Of a DNA stretch of 64,000 bases, positions 35,565 to 45,298 are shown piece by piece (the first letter of the stretch is position 1; every line of letters begins with the position of its first letter). The position numbers and the translations under genes are program-made. The stretch comes from Aquabacterium lacunae (GTDB lineage Bacteria > Pseudomonadota > Gammaproteobacteria > Burkholderiales > Burkholderiaceae_C), in NCBI RefSeq assembly GCF_004310865.1, contig NZ_SIXI01000003.1:1-64000 (forward strand), read 5' to 3'. Under the pieces are notes generated by a model. The model had not been told where the DNA came from, did not search any database, and saw only the letters and a list, made by a program, of their open reading frames with translations.

Positions 35565-38476
35565 CAGATTGTTTCCTTGCCAGTTGGCGTCACACCCCAA
35601 TGAAACTCGACATTCTGCGAGCTGACCGTGCCGACCAACATGGTGAGTCCGTTTTCATCGGTCGAGCCATACTGAACGTCTCCCTCGGGAGACACGGCTT
35701 TATAAGGAACGCCTGCCATTGGTTCACCAGTAAGTTCGTTCACGAGCTTTGCCTGCCGATTAAAGAGCTTGACCCTCGAATCAGGCAACGCCATCAACGC
35801 CGCACCTCCAGCACCACCCCCACCCCACTCATGCCCCGCCCCCTTCACCGTCCAGTTCCCCGGACACATGAAGGTGATGTCCCCGCCCTGGATCACGATC
35901 TGGCTTTGCCCGGCCGTCAGCGTGATGCTGTTGCTGGCCTGGATGCGGATCTCATCAGTGGTGCTTTGCACGGTCAGGTCCTGGTCTGACCACACTTGCT
36001 GGGTGTCGGTGTGGGCGCGCAGGCTGAGCGCTGCGTTGGCTGTGATGGCCTTGATGCCACCGCTGTGGGTGTACAGGCTGGTGGTCTGGCCACTGACGCT
36101 GCTGAGGGTGTGGGCTGCTGTCAGGTGCAGATCACCCTGGGTGCTGTGGCTGTGGTCTTGCCCGCTGTAGAAGTGCACGCTGCTGGGCGACACCCAGGCC
36201 GCGCTGGCGGGAGTGTCAATGTGCAGGAGCGGCTCGTTGAAGCGCTCGACCGGGTCGGTCAGGCTTCGGCCCTGGGCCTTGCGGGCCGGCTGGCCGTTCA
36301 CCTGCTCGGGGTGCTTGCCCTGCGCGGTCGGGGCGATTTGCTCGGTGTGGTGCTGCCAGGCATGGCCCGCCTGTGCACTGTGCAGCGGGTGGGCGCCTTG
36401 CTGGGCTGCGCTCTGGCCCAAGGTGTCGGCCAGCTGGCGCGCGGCCTTCAGCTGGGCCACGGCGTCCTGGGCGTCCATCTGCGTGCTGTGCACGCTGGCG
36501 CCCTGGGCTGGGCGCGCCGATGTGCTCAGCAGCAAGCCCTCGCCGGCGCGCACCACGGCCCAGCCGTCGGTGTGGCCGTAAAAGCCTTCGCCCAGCCAGG
36601 GGCCCCGGTGGGCATGGCCCATGCCGCCCTGCCCGCTTTGCGCAATCAGGTGGCCCAGGCTGAGTTCGTTCCAGCCATTGGCGGGCCCCTGGCTGAGCAG
36701 GCGCATGCGCAGCTGGCCGGTGGCGTCATCGATCAGCCACTGGTTGCTGCCCTGCCCGTCGAGGTGACGGCTGTGCCAGCCGGCCACGGTGCCCGGGTGG
36801 TTGGCGCCCGAGCCCTCACCCGCAGGCCAGGGCAGGTCATGCGCGCCGTTGTACAGCGCACCCACCACCATGGGGCGGTCGATGTCGCCATCGACAAAAT
36901 CGACCAGCACCTCGGTGCCAGCGCGGGGCGTGAACACGGTACCCCAGTTGGGGCCGGCCACGTCTTGCGCCACGCGCACCCAGGTGCCACTGGCCTCGTT
37001 GCCCGGCGCATGGCCCTGCGGCAAGCCTGCGGGTGACTGTGGCGCCTGCAGGGCCCCAGCCACCGGTTTCTCACCACGCTGCCACGCGAACTGCACGCGG
37101 ATGCGCTGGTCGCGGTCAGTGCCAAGGGGCTGCCCTTCGGCAGCGACCACCACGGCGGTCTGCAAGCCAGGCGCCCTGGGGCGCGGCATGGGCAAGGGGG
37201 CCAGGCGCAGGGCGGCGGGCGCTGCTTCAAAGGTGTTGCGGTAGCTGCCAGGCTCCAGCTCGGGCTGTTGCAGCAGCTGGGCTGCCTCGGCGCCCAGGTT
37301 GTTGGCGGCCAGGTGCACCACCTTGAGCACCACGTGCTGCCCTTCAGGCCCGGAAGGCACACTGCCGTGGCCGCTGACCGCAAACTCGTGGCCCTCGGCC
37401 ATGGCACGCACCGCACCTTCGCCACCGGCCAGGTGGTGCAACAGGGCGTGGGCGGCCATGTGGCCGTCGGCGCGTGCCTGGGCCAGGGTTTCGCTGGCGG
37501 GCTGGGCGGTGGCCACCGAGCCATCTGCGAACTGGCGCTCGCCATGGCCCTGGTACAACTCCAGCGCGGGCACGGCCTGCGGCAAGGGCGCTTGCGCCTG
37601 TGCGGCCACGCCGCTGAGCCGGCGCTCGTCCCAGGCCGCCACCGTGACGGCGGTGGGCCCCACCTGCAGGCCGCTGCGCCAGGCCGTGATCGCATCTTGC
37701 GCCAGGCCACGCGCGCCACGGCGAATGTCGGGGCGGCTGTAGGCCAGTGTGCCCAACTGCGGGCGGGCCGCTTGGCCATCAAAAATCACCAGCACGTGCT
37801 GGCTCTGGCGCGCCGCACCGGCTGCACCCGTGGCAGCCTGGGCCCCACCCTGCGCGTGTTCCAGCCGCCAGCTCCAGCCTTCTTGCGCCATGAGGCGCTG
37901 CACGAAGGCCCAGTCTGATTCACGGTACTGGGTGGTGATGGCGCGCACAGGCCCCGGCTGGGCCAGCTCGAACCTGAAGTTGGCCTGTGGCCACGCGCGC
38001 AACACCTGCTCGACCACCGCCTGGGTGTGCAGGTCTTGAAAGATGCGGGTGTCCAGGCGGTGCTGCAGCCAGTGGGTCCAGGCCGCCAGCGTGAGGCGGT
38101 AACGCGCCAGGCCGCCATCGGCGCCCAACTGAGCGGCCTGCACCACATGGCCATGCCAGTGGCGCCAGCTGCCATCGGCCCTGTGCAGCTTGATCAGGGC
38201 CTGTTCGCCCATCAGGGGCTTGATGGCCAGAAAAGCCGACGTGCTCAGGCAATCGATTTCAGCCCACAGAGGTTCGGCGGCGTGCACGGCCTCGGTGATG
38301 CGCACGCGCTCGACCAGCAAGCTGCCCGACTCCAGCGGCGTTTCCAGCTGCAACAGGCGTGTGCCCTGCGTGAAGTCGAGTGCGGCTTTCAGCCGCGACA
38401 GCACGGCGCTGCCCAGAGATTGAAACTGGCCCAGACTGCCCAAGGCATCGCCCAGACCTGCGGCCCTCGAAAGCAT
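35564..38476 (-). CDS. vgrG: Type VI secretion spike protein VgrG with C-terminal extension
   Basis: 970 residues. The gp27-like base (about 30-380, with QYRESDWAFVQRLMAQEGW as a hallmark), the gp5-like OB region (RIRVQFAWQRGEK and VLVDFVDGDIDRPMVVGALY) and a DUF2345-type beta-helix region (QIVIQGGDITFMCPGNWTVK) are all present. The last 75 residues (VKLFNRQAKLVNELTGEPM onward) look like a transthyretin-like adaptor domain that could dock the downstream effector. No other T6SS structural gene is in the window, so this is an orphan vgrG island. It begins an operon with the effector and immunity candidates. Confidence 0.9.
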   Translation of the reverse strand: MLSRAAGLGDALGSLGQFQSLGSAVLSRLKAALDFTQGTRLLQLETPLESGSLLVERVRITEAVHAAEPLWAEIDCLSTSAFLAIKPLMGEQALIKLHRADGSWRHWHGHVVQAAQLGADGGLARYRLTLAAWTHWLQHRLDTRIFQDLHTQAVVEQVLRAWPQANFRFELAQPGPVRAITTQYRESDWAFVQRLMAQEGWSWRLEHAQGGAQAATGAAGAARQSQHVLVIFDGQAARPQLGTLAYSRPDIRRGARGLAQDAITAWRSGLQVGPTAVTVAAWDERRLSGVAAQAQAPLPQAVPALELYQGHGERQFADGSVATAQPASETLAQARADGHMAAHALLHHLAGGEGAVRAMAEGHEFAVSGHGSVPSGPEGQHVVLKVVHLAANNLGAEAAQLLQQPELEPGSYRNTFEAAPAALRLAPLPMPRPRAPGLQTAVVVAAEGQPLGTDRDQRIRVQFAWQRGEKPVAGALQAPQSPAGLPQGHAPGNEASGTWVRVAQDVAGPNWGTVFTPRAGTEVLVDFVDGDIDRPMVVGALYNGAHDLPWPAGEGSGANHPGTVAGWHSRHLDGQGSNQWLIDDATGQLRMRLLSQGPANGWNELSLGHLIAQSGQGGMGHAHRGPWLGEGFYGHTDGWAVVRAGEGLLLSTSARPAQGASVHSTQMDAQDAVAQLKAARQLADTLGQSAAQQGAHPLHSAQAGHAWQHHTEQIAPTAQGKHPEQVNGQPARKAQGRSLTDPVERFNEPLLHIDTPASAAWVSPSSVHFYSGQDHSHSTQGDLHLTAAHTLSSVSGQTTSLYTHSGGIKAITANAALSLRAHTDTQQVWSDQDLTVQSTTDEIRIQASNSITLTAGQSQIVIQGGDITFMCPGNWTVKGAGHEWGGGGAGGAALMALPDSRVKLFNRQAKLVNELTGEPMAGVPYKAVSPEGDVQYGSTDENGLTMLVGTVSSQNVEFHWGVTPTGKETI

Positions 38477-38570
38477 GGCCCCGCCCTCAGTTCGTGATTG
38501 ATTTGGGGCCGGATGTTAAGGGTTGCAAGGCGTCACAACTTCCCCAGGATGGGCGGCAAGGGCCGTCTTT

Positions 38571-38576
38571 TACAAT
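38571..38576 (+). promoter_or_regulatory. Possible -10 box for TRAP permease copy 2 operon
   Basis: TACAAT lies 44 bases upstream of the ATG at 38621 in the 144-base gap that separates this gene from divergent vgrG. The matching -35 region is poor, so only the -10 element is supported. Confidence 0.35.
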
Positions 38577-38620
38577 CTGATGCGACTTCGGGGCATCGCG
38601 CCCTCCACCCACGCCCACCC

Positions 38621-40783
38621 ATGCAGGACGCCTCGGACCGTTTGCGCCAGACCCGCTCAGCGGCCGAATGGCTGACCAGCCTGCCCACGCTGCTGCTGTT
38701 GCTGCTGGTGCTGCTGATCGGCACCGGCGAATTGGTGCACAGCCGCTTCCTGCAGATCGGTCAGGCGCTGTTCGGTGACCGCATGGAGCAGGTGCAGTAC
38801 TACGCGCTGCGCGAAGAAACCCGTCGCCCCACCTGCAACCCGCAACCCGACATCGACGCCGAGGTGCAACGCTGGCGCCACAGTCTGTCCCAGGAGGCCA
38901 GCCCTGACAGCGTTGAGGGCCTGGTGCCCTCGCCCAGCCTGACGGAAGCAGAGTACCGGCAGTCACTGCAGCAGGCCGCTGCACTGTGCCAGGACAAGAT
39001 CCGGCGCCATGAGCAGATTCAGGCGCGCATCACGCCGGAGGTGCGCGCCTTCCGTGCCGTCGAGCAAGGCTTTTTCTCGCTGTTCCAGTTCGGCACCGAA
39101 CACCGCACCATGATCGTGTTGCTGATGATGGCGATCACGCTGCTGATCACCAGCACCAGTTACCAGCACATCAGCCTGGTGCCACCCAGATTCCAGCGTG
39201 ACTACCGCGCCCAAGCCCTCAGCATGCTGCTGGCCGGCTTGGCCCTGCTGTGGTCCAACATCCGTTACCTGCAGATCGCCCAAGCCTCCGGCGTGCCACT
39301 CGACCGCCCAGAACAGCAACTGGCCTGGATCGGTCTGTTCGCCGCGCTGGTGGCCATCAGCGCGTGGCAGTTGCGCAAGCCCCCGGCAGTCGAGCACACC
39401 GAAGGGCTGGGCACCTGGGGGCATGCGCTGCAGACCGTGCCGCTGGGTTCCTGGATGACACTGATCGCGGCCAGCTATTACGAGGCCAAGGGCCACCCCT
39501 CGGGCCTGGCCATCTATGTCAGCTCCCTCACCGAGATCCCATCGCTCACCCTGCACCTGGCCCTGTTCATCTGGTGCGGCATGCTGTTCAAGCAAAGCCG
39601 CATGATCGACCTGTTCATGAACCTGCTGCGGCCCTGGCAGCTGTCGCCTGAAACCCTCACCTACTTCATCTTGCTGGCGGCGGCCATTCCGACGGCCTAC
39701 ACCGGCGGCTCTGGGGCCTTCGTCATGGCCGCAGGCGTGATCATTTATCACGAGATCCGGGCACTGGGTGGCAGCCGCCAGTACGCCCTGGGGGCCACGG
39801 CCATGTCGGGCTCGCTGGGCGTGGTGCTCAGCCCCAGCCTGATCGTGATGTCGATCGTGGCCATCAACAACGAGGTCACCAGCGCCGAGCTGTTCCACTG
39901 GGGCAGCTGGGTGTTTCTGATGACCTCGACGCTGTTCTTCTTGGCCTCGCACTGGCGCAAGCCACCACGCACATCGACCTGGCCGGCCTTCTGGCCCGCC
40001 TTGCAGGCGTCGGGCCGGGAGATCCCGCCCATCCTGTCGCACGTGGCGGTGGTCACGGCCGTGCTGGGCTTTTACCGCGTGGTGCTGGACACGCAACTCA
40101 CGGAAACCTCGGCCGCCCTGATCATGCCGGTGATCATGCTGCTGGTGGTGGCCTTCGACCAGCTCATGCGCTCGCAAGGCATCGGGGTGGACCCGCGCCG
40201 CATGGCCACGCTCATGCGCCGAGAAAACAGCTTCCCGGCCTCGGTGCGGGTGGCCACTTCCGAAACCGTGGTGCACCTGGGCGGCTACATCTACCTGATC
40301 CTGCTGTCACAGGCGCTGGGTGGCGTGATCGAACGCTCGGAACTGATGCACTGGGCACCGAACCACTTCGACAGCGCCTGGGCGGCCATGGCCTTCCTGG
40401 CCGCCACGCTGGTGTTCCTGGGCATGTTCATGGAGCCGCTGGGTGCCATCTTCCTGGTGTCGGGCTCGCTGGCCCCTGTGGCTTATGCCAACGGCATCGA
40501 CCCGGTGCATTTCTGGATGATGGTGCTGGTGGCCTTCGAGCTGGGGTACCTGCTGCCACCGGTGGCGCTGAACCAGTTGCTGGCGCGCCAGGTGGTGGGC
40601 CCGGACAGGATCGACCGGGCTGATGCCGAAGTGGCGCACCAGAGCAGCTTCTACCGGCGCCATGAGCGGTGGCTGCTGCCCGGTGGGGTGATGACGCTGT
40701 CGCTGCTGATCGTGGCCTTCGTGCCGCTCTGGTTGCGTGAGACACCCTGGGCTCAGGCCCTGTGGCTGAAGGTGCACCCATGA
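38621..40783 (+). CDS. TRAP-type transporter permease, fused small and large subunits (copy 2)
   Basis: 720 residues from the ATG at 38621. It is clearly paralogous to the gene at 32054: the same opening (SLPTLLLLLLVLLIGTGELV), the same cysteine-bearing loop (RPTCNPQPD and ALCQDK), and the same TAYTGGSGAFVMAAG and FLGMFMEPLGAIFLVSG blocks. The four N-terminal membrane segments take the place of a DctQ subunit. The stop overlaps the sensor kinase start (ATGA), and a binding-protein gene lies two genes later, so this copy belongs to a regulated uptake operon. The substrate is unknown. Confidence 0.8.
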   Translation: MQDASDRLRQTRSAAEWLTSLPTLLLLLLVLLIGTGELVHSRFLQIGQALFGDRMEQVQYYALREETRRPTCNPQPDIDAEVQRWRHSLSQEASPDSVEGLVPSPSLTEAEYRQSLQQAAALCQDKIRRHEQIQARITPEVRAFRAVEQGFFSLFQFGTEHRTMIVLLMMAITLLITSTSYQHISLVPPRFQRDYRAQALSMLLAGLALLWSNIRYLQIAQASGVPLDRPEQQLAWIGLFAALVAISAWQLRKPPAVEHTEGLGTWGHALQTVPLGSWMTLIAASYYEAKGHPSGLAIYVSSLTEIPSLTLHLALFIWCGMLFKQSRMIDLFMNLLRPWQLSPETLTYFILLAAAIPTAYTGGSGAFVMAAGVIIYHEIRALGGSRQYALGATAMSGSLGVVLSPSLIVMSIVAINNEVTSAELFHWGSWVFLMTSTLFFLASHWRKPPRTSTWPAFWPALQASGREIPPILSHVAVVTAVLGFYRVVLDTQLTETSAALIMPVIMLLVVAFDQLMRSQGIGVDPRRMATLMRRENSFPASVRVATSETVVHLGGYIYLILLSQALGGVIERSELMHWAPNHFDSAWAAMAFLAATLVFLGMFMEPLGAIFLVSGSLAPVAYANGIDPVHFWMMVLVAFELGYLLPPVALNQLLARQVVGPDRIDRADAEVAHQSSFYRRHERWLLPGGVMTLSLLIVAFVPLWLRETPWAQALWLKVHP

Positions 40784-42018
40784 GCACGCCGGCATTGCCG
40801 CCCACCCCGAGCGACTACCCGCGTGAGCTGACCATGTACGGCTCGATCCCTCGCACGGGCCGGGTGCACGTGCTGTGGTCGGTGTCGGTGGCCGTGTTCC
40901 TGTGGGCGCTGGGCTGGGCCCAGGGCGTGCCGCGCACCGACAACAGCCTGCTGGTCACGCTGGTGCACACGCTGTGCCTGGGCTACTGGGGCTGGACCCT
41001 GATTGGCATCGTGTGGCTGGGTGAGGTGCGCCGCCGATGGCTGACCCTGCACGACGCCGCCGAGCGCTACCAGCGTGACGGGGTGTATGGCTTGCTGCGT
41101 CCGTCCACCGTGGCCTGGGTGGCCCTGGTGGGCGTGCCGGTGGCCTGCGTGCTGGGGGTGTTCACAGCCCACATGGTGTTGAGCTGGCTGCCTGCGACCT
41201 GGGTGCCTGACCAGGGCTTGCCCCTGCTGGTGTGCCTGGTGCTGAGCTACAGCCTGGCCCTGGGCACCTTCACGGTGGACTGGCTGCGGGTTCACCTGGC
41301 CGCCAACGAGGTGCGCGCCGAAGCCGCACAGCGCCAGGCCCTGCAGGCCCAGTTGCAGCTGTTGCACGCGCAGCTGGAGCCGCACATGCTGTTCAACACC
41401 CTGGCCAACCTGCATGCGCTGATCGACGCCGACCCAGCCCGCGCGCAAGACATGCTCACGCGGCTGATCGCGTTCCTGCGGGCCACGCTCAGTGCCAGCC
41501 AGCGCACCACACACGCCTTGTCGGAAGAGTTCTCCCGGGCCAGTGACTACCTGGCCCTGATGCAGGTGCGCATGGGGGCCCGTCTGCAAGTGGAGCTGGA
41601 CCTCCCAGGCGCTCTGAGCGATGTGCAGGTGCCCCCCCTGCTGGTTCAGCCCTTGCTGGAAAACGCCATCCAGCACGGACTGGAGCCCACGCGGCGTGGT
41701 GGCGTGCTGTCTCTGCAGGCCTGCCAGGCGGGTGACCAGCTCTGGATCACGGTGCACGATACAGGCCAGGGCTTGCGCGAAGCGGCTGCCCACCAGGCCC
41801 AGGCCGAAGCCGGCACCGCGGCACGCAAAGGCGGCTATGGCCTGACCCATGTGCGTGAGCGGCTGCTGTCACTGTATGGCGGCCGAGCCAACCTGGTCCT
41901 CATGCCAGCCACCGAGGGCTCGGGCACCGTGGCACGCCTGTCACTGCCGCTCTACCATTCACCCACGCTTCCCGCGGCTGCAGCGCCCGTTCCTGATCCA
42001 TCGAACCCCATCGAATGA
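40780..42018 (+). CDS. LytS/YehU-type sensor histidine kinase
   Basis: 412 residues from the ATG at 40780, overlapping the permease stop. Four membrane segments occupy about 25-175. The His_kinase (PF06580) domain follows with the phosphorylated histidine in LEPHMLFNTLANLH near 207. The ATPase domain has the N box PLLENAIQHGLEP and glycine-rich boxes GQGL and GGYGLTHVRERL. There is no large periplasmic sensor domain, so the input may come through the membrane part or from the co-translated transporter. Overlap with the next gene pairs it with the LytTR regulator. Confidence 0.88.
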   Translation: MSTPALPPTPSDYPRELTMYGSIPRTGRVHVLWSVSVAVFLWALGWAQGVPRTDNSLLVTLVHTLCLGYWGWTLIGIVWLGEVRRRWLTLHDAAERYQRDGVYGLLRPSTVAWVALVGVPVACVLGVFTAHMVLSWLPATWVPDQGLPLLVCLVLSYSLALGTFTVDWLRVHLAANEVRAEAAQRQALQAQLQLLHAQLEPHMLFNTLANLHALIDADPARAQDMLTRLIAFLRATLSASQRTTHALSEEFSRASDYLALMQVRMGARLQVELDLPGALSDVQVPPLLVQPLLENAIQHGLEPTRRGGVLSLQACQAGDQLWITVHDTGQGLREAAAHQAQAEAGTAARKGGYGLTHVRERLLSLYGGRANLVLMPATEGSGTVARLSLPLYHSPTLPAAAAPVPDPSNPIE

Positions 42019-42866
42019 ACCTCTCTGCCCTGATCGCCGAAGACGAACCCATCCTGGCCCAGGCCCTGAGCACCCAGCTCAAACGCCTGTGGCCCGAGCT
42101 GCACCTGGGGCCTGTGGCCACGGACGGAGGTGAGGCCGTGGACCGTGCCCTGGCCGAACGTCCGGACGTGCTGTTCATGGACATCCAGATGCCCGTGCTC
42201 AATGGGCTGGAAGCCGCCGAACAGATCATGGACCAGTGGCCTGCCGACCGACCCTTGCCCCTGCTGGTGTTCGTGACCGCCTATGACGAGTACGCGGTCG
42301 CGGCCTTTGAGCGCGCCGCGGTGGACTACGTCCTCAAGCCGGTCAGTGGCGAGCGCTTGCGCCAGACCTGCGAGCGGCTGCAGCGGCTGCTGTCCAGCCG
42401 GCACAGAGCCGACCCAGCGGCAGAAGAAGACGAAGACCTGCTCGATGACGAACAGGCGGCACCGGCCCTGCAGGCCCTGCAACGCGCCCAGGCCCAGCAG
42501 AGCAGCGGGCAGCCCGCTAGCAGCCCCCTGCCCCCGCTGAAGGTGATCCAGGCCGCCATCGGGCAAAACCTGCAGATGGTGCAGGTGCAGGACGTGCTGT
42601 ACTTCGAGGCCGCCGACAAGTACGTGCGCTTGATCACCCCGCAGCGTGACAGCAGCAGCGAACTGCTGATCCGCACGCCCTTGCGCGAACTGGTGCCCCG
42701 CCTCGACCCTGACGAGTTCTGGCAGATCCACCGCAGCCTGGTGGTCAATGTGCGTGCCATCGACAAGGTGGTCCGCCAAAACGGGCGCATGCGCGTTCAT
42801 GTCAGAGGGCGCGAGGAAACGCTGGAAGTCAGCCGGATGTACGCCCACCTGTTCAAGGCCATGTAA
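42015..42866 (+). CDS. LytTR-family response regulator
   Basis: 283 residues. The receiver domain has acidic residues in LIAEDEP, the phosphorylatable aspartate in VLFMDIQMPVLNG near residue 56 and the conserved lysine in VDYVLKPVSGERL. A 45-residue acidic, alanine/glutamine-rich linker leads to a LytTR DNA-binding domain (VLYFEAADKYVRLIT, then FWQIHRSLVVNVRAIDKV). The ATG overlaps the kinase stop (ATGA). It probably controls the TRAP permease operon in which it lies. Confidence 0.9.
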   Translation: MNLSALIAEDEPILAQALSTQLKRLWPELHLGPVATDGGEAVDRALAERPDVLFMDIQMPVLNGLEAAEQIMDQWPADRPLPLLVFVTAYDEYAVAAFERAAVDYVLKPVSGERLRQTCERLQRLLSSRHRADPAAEEDEDLLDDEQAAPALQALQRAQAQQSSGQPASSPLPPLKVIQAAIGQNLQMVQVQDVLYFEAADKYVRLITPQRDSSSELLIRTPLRELVPRLDPDEFWQIHRSLVVNVRAIDKVVRQNGRMRVHVRGREETLEVSRMYAHLFKAM

Positions 42867-42905
42867 AGCCTTCACAGCCGCACCACAGGACCCACAGGAG
42901 ACACC

Positions 42906-44009
42906 ATGTTCACGTCGATGTCGATCAGCTTGCACAGCGCCTTGCACCACGCCACCTGGCACCGCGCAGGGCTCCGCACGGCCCTGGCCACCCTGGTGCT
43001 GGCCTGCGCCACCCAGGCTTCTGCCCAGTCAGGGAGCGCCGCCCCCACGATCTGCGTGTGGGACCCCATCGGCAAAGGGGGCCAGCTGTTCGACGCGGCA
43101 CGCAGCTTCAGCGTGGCCATGCAGGGCAAGGGCATCACCGTGAACCTGAAGGCCTACACCGACGAAAGCGTGGCCACCGAAGACTTCAAGGTGGGCCAGT
43201 GCCAGGGCCTGCTGGCCACCACCATCCGCACCAAATCCTGGGTGTCCACCCCGGCGGCCCTGGATTACGGGGGTGCCGCCACCGTGGTGCGCGACAACAA
43301 GGTCGACATCGAGGCCAGCTACGACGTGATCCGCAAAGCCGGCATGGCACTGGCTTCACCCAACGCTGAAAAGCTCATGGTGGACGGCAAGCACGAAGTG
43401 GCCGGCATCTTGCCCGCCGGCGCCTTGTACGTGATGGTGCGCGACCGCGAGATCTTCAAGCGCGGCTTTGCGGGCGCCCGCATGCCCGCCTTCGACAATG
43501 ACAAACTGCAGGCCTACCTGATCGCCAAGGCCGGCGGCGTGCCCGTGGCGGCCAACATCCGCAACTTCGCCACCATGTTCAACAACGGCAACGTCGACGT
43601 GGTGTTCGCCCCGGCCGTGGCCTACATGCCGCTGGAGCTGAACAAGGGCGTGGGCAGCAAGGGCGGCATCTCGCGCTTCCCGCTGGCTTTCACCACCTTC
43701 CAGGTGCTGATCGACCGAGAGAAGTTTCCGGCCGGTTTCGGGCAGACCGCCCGCCAGTACTGGGCCGGCCAGTTCGATGCCCTGGTGGCCAGCGCCCGCA
43801 AGGCCGAAGCCGCCATCCCGGCGAACGTGTGGGTCGACTACGAAGGCGACGAGGGCGTGAAGTTCGTGGCCCTGCAGCGCGACTCGCGCGTGGAAGCCGG
43901 CAAGGCGGGCTACTACGACAAGGCTGGCCTCAAGCTCATGAAACGGGTGCGCTGCAGCGTCAACCCCGGGGCCTCCGATTGCGCCAGCACCGCAGAAATC
44001 GACTGGTGA
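42906..44009 (+). CDS. Periplasmic TRAP-type solute-binding protein (AdeT-like)
   Basis: 367 residues from the ATG at 42906, with AGGAG six bases upstream. A long N-terminal signal peptide ends near 40 (ATQASAQ). The mature part begins with PTICVWDPIGKGGQLFDAA and has VATEDFKVGQCQGLLATTIR and NVDVVFAPAVAYMPLEL. This arrangement matches the putative solute-binding proteins annotated as AdeT-like, which belong with TRAP transporter receptors. It follows the kinase/regulator pair by 39 bases and most likely serves the permease at 38621. The ligand is unknown. Confidence 0.75.
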   Translation: MFTSMSISLHSALHHATWHRAGLRTALATLVLACATQASAQSGSAAPTICVWDPIGKGGQLFDAARSFSVAMQGKGITVNLKAYTDESVATEDFKVGQCQGLLATTIRTKSWVSTPAALDYGGAATVVRDNKVDIEASYDVIRKAGMALASPNAEKLMVDGKHEVAGILPAGALYVMVRDREIFKRGFAGARMPAFDNDKLQAYLIAKAGGVPVAANIRNFATMFNNGNVDVVFAPAVAYMPLELNKGVGSKGGISRFPLAFTTFQVLIDREKFPAGFGQTARQYWAGQFDALVASARKAEAAIPANVWVDYEGDEGVKFVALQRDSRVEAGKAGYYDKAGLKLMKRVRCSVNPGASDCASTAEIDW

Positions 44010-44057
44010 GCCCGGCAGATCGGGGCAAAATGGCGGGCTACGCCGGAGAACCAGCCC

Positions 44058-45287
44058 ATGCCCGTCAACCTGTCTGCCCCGAATCCTTCTGATCTGCACC
44101 CTGTGCCCGGCGTGAAGCTGGGCATCACCATGGCCGGCGTGCGCAAGGCCAACCGCCGTGACCTGGTCGTCATCACGCTGGAGCCGGGCAGCGCCGTGGC
44201 CGGCGTGTTCACCAAGAACCGCTTCTGTGCCGCGCCCGTGCAACTGTGCCGCAAGCACCTGGCCGCGGGCTCCGACATCCGTGCGCTGGTCATCAACACC
44301 GGCAACGCCAACGCCGGCACCGGCGAAGACGGCATGGTGCGCGCCACGCAGACCTGCATCGCCCTGGCACGCCACCTGAACGTCTCGCCCGAGCAGATCC
44401 TGCCGTTTTCCACCGGCGTGATCATGGAAACGCTGCCGGTCGACCGCATCGAAGCGGGTCTGCCCGCCGCCCTGGCCGACCTCAAGGCCGACCAGTGGGC
44501 CGTGGCCGGTGAAGGCATCATGACCACCGACACGATTCCCAAGGGCTGCAGCAAGCAGATCACCCTGGGTGGGCAGACCGTCACCATCACAGGCATCAGC
44601 AAGGGCGCCGGCATGATCAAGCCCAACATGGCCACCATGCTGGGCTTCATGGCCACCGACGCCAACATCGCCCCCGAGCTGCTGCAGCCCCTGGTGACCG
44701 AAGCGGCCAACGCCTCGTTCAACCGCATCACCATCGACGGCGACACCTCGACCAACGACAGCTTCGTGCTGATGGCCACCCGCCAGGCGAAACACGCCGA
44801 GATCACCAGCCTGGACAGCGCCGATGCACAAGCCCTGCGCGCCGCCCTGATCGAAGTGTCGCAACACCTGGCCCAGGCCATCGTGCGCGATGGCGAAGGC
44901 GCCACCAAGTTCATCACCATCACGGTTGAAGGCGGCCGCACCGAAGACGAATGCGCCAAGGCGGCTTACGCCATCGCCCATTCGCCGCTGGTGAAAACCG
45001 CTTTCTTTGCTTCTGACCCCAACCTGGGCCGCATCCTGGCCGCCGTGGGTTATGCCGGCATCGACGACCTCGACCAGGGCCTGATCGAGATGCACCTGGA
45101 CGACGTGCACGTGGTCACCCGTGGTGGTCGCCACCCCGCGTACCAGGAAGCCGACGGCCAGCGCGTGATGAAGCAAAGCGAGATCACCATCCGCGTGGGC
45201 CTGGGCCGCGGCACGGCCACCACCACGGTCTGGACCTGCGACCTCTCGCACGACTACGTGAGCATCAACGCCGACTACCGCAGCTGA
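44058..45287 (+). CDS. argJ: Glutamate N-acetyltransferase / amino-acid acetyltransferase ArgJ
   Basis: 409 residues. [13 protein letters not shown] and [14 protein letters not shown] are conserved N-terminal blocks. The self-cleavage site lies in [16 protein letters not shown], with the nucleophilic threonine near residue 193, so the precursor should split into alpha and beta chains. The tail ELTHDYV-type ending is present as [15 protein letters not shown]. It recycles acetyl groups in arginine synthesis and may also make acetylglutamate from acetyl-CoA. The gene stands alone between the binding-protein gene and ssrA. Confidence 0.95.
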   Translation: MPVNLSAPNPSDLHPVPGVKLGITMAGVRKANRRDLVVITLEPGSAVAGVFTKNRFCAAPVQLCRKHLAAGSDIRALVINTGNANAGTGEDGMVRATQTCIALARHLNVSPEQILPFSTGVIMETLPVDRIEAGLPAALADLKADQWAVAGEGIMTTDTIPKGCSKQITLGGQTVTITGISKGAGMIKPNMATMLGFMATDANIAPELLQPLVTEAANASFNRITIDGDTSTNDSFVLMATRQAKHAEITSLDSADAQALRAALIEVSQHLAQAIVRDGEGATKFITITVEGGRTEDECAKAAYAIAHSPLVKTAFFASDPNLGRILAAVGYAGIDDLDQGLIEMHLDDVHVVTRGGRHPAYQEADGQRVMKQSEITIRVGLGRGTATTTVWTCDLSHDYVSINADYRS

Positions 45288-45298
45288 TGACTGCAGGC

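Noticed and set aside
43356-45251. A 630-codon minus-strand frame opposite argJ and the binding-protein gene
   Set aside because: It spans two well-supported plus-strand genes and has no recognisable domain or ribosome site.
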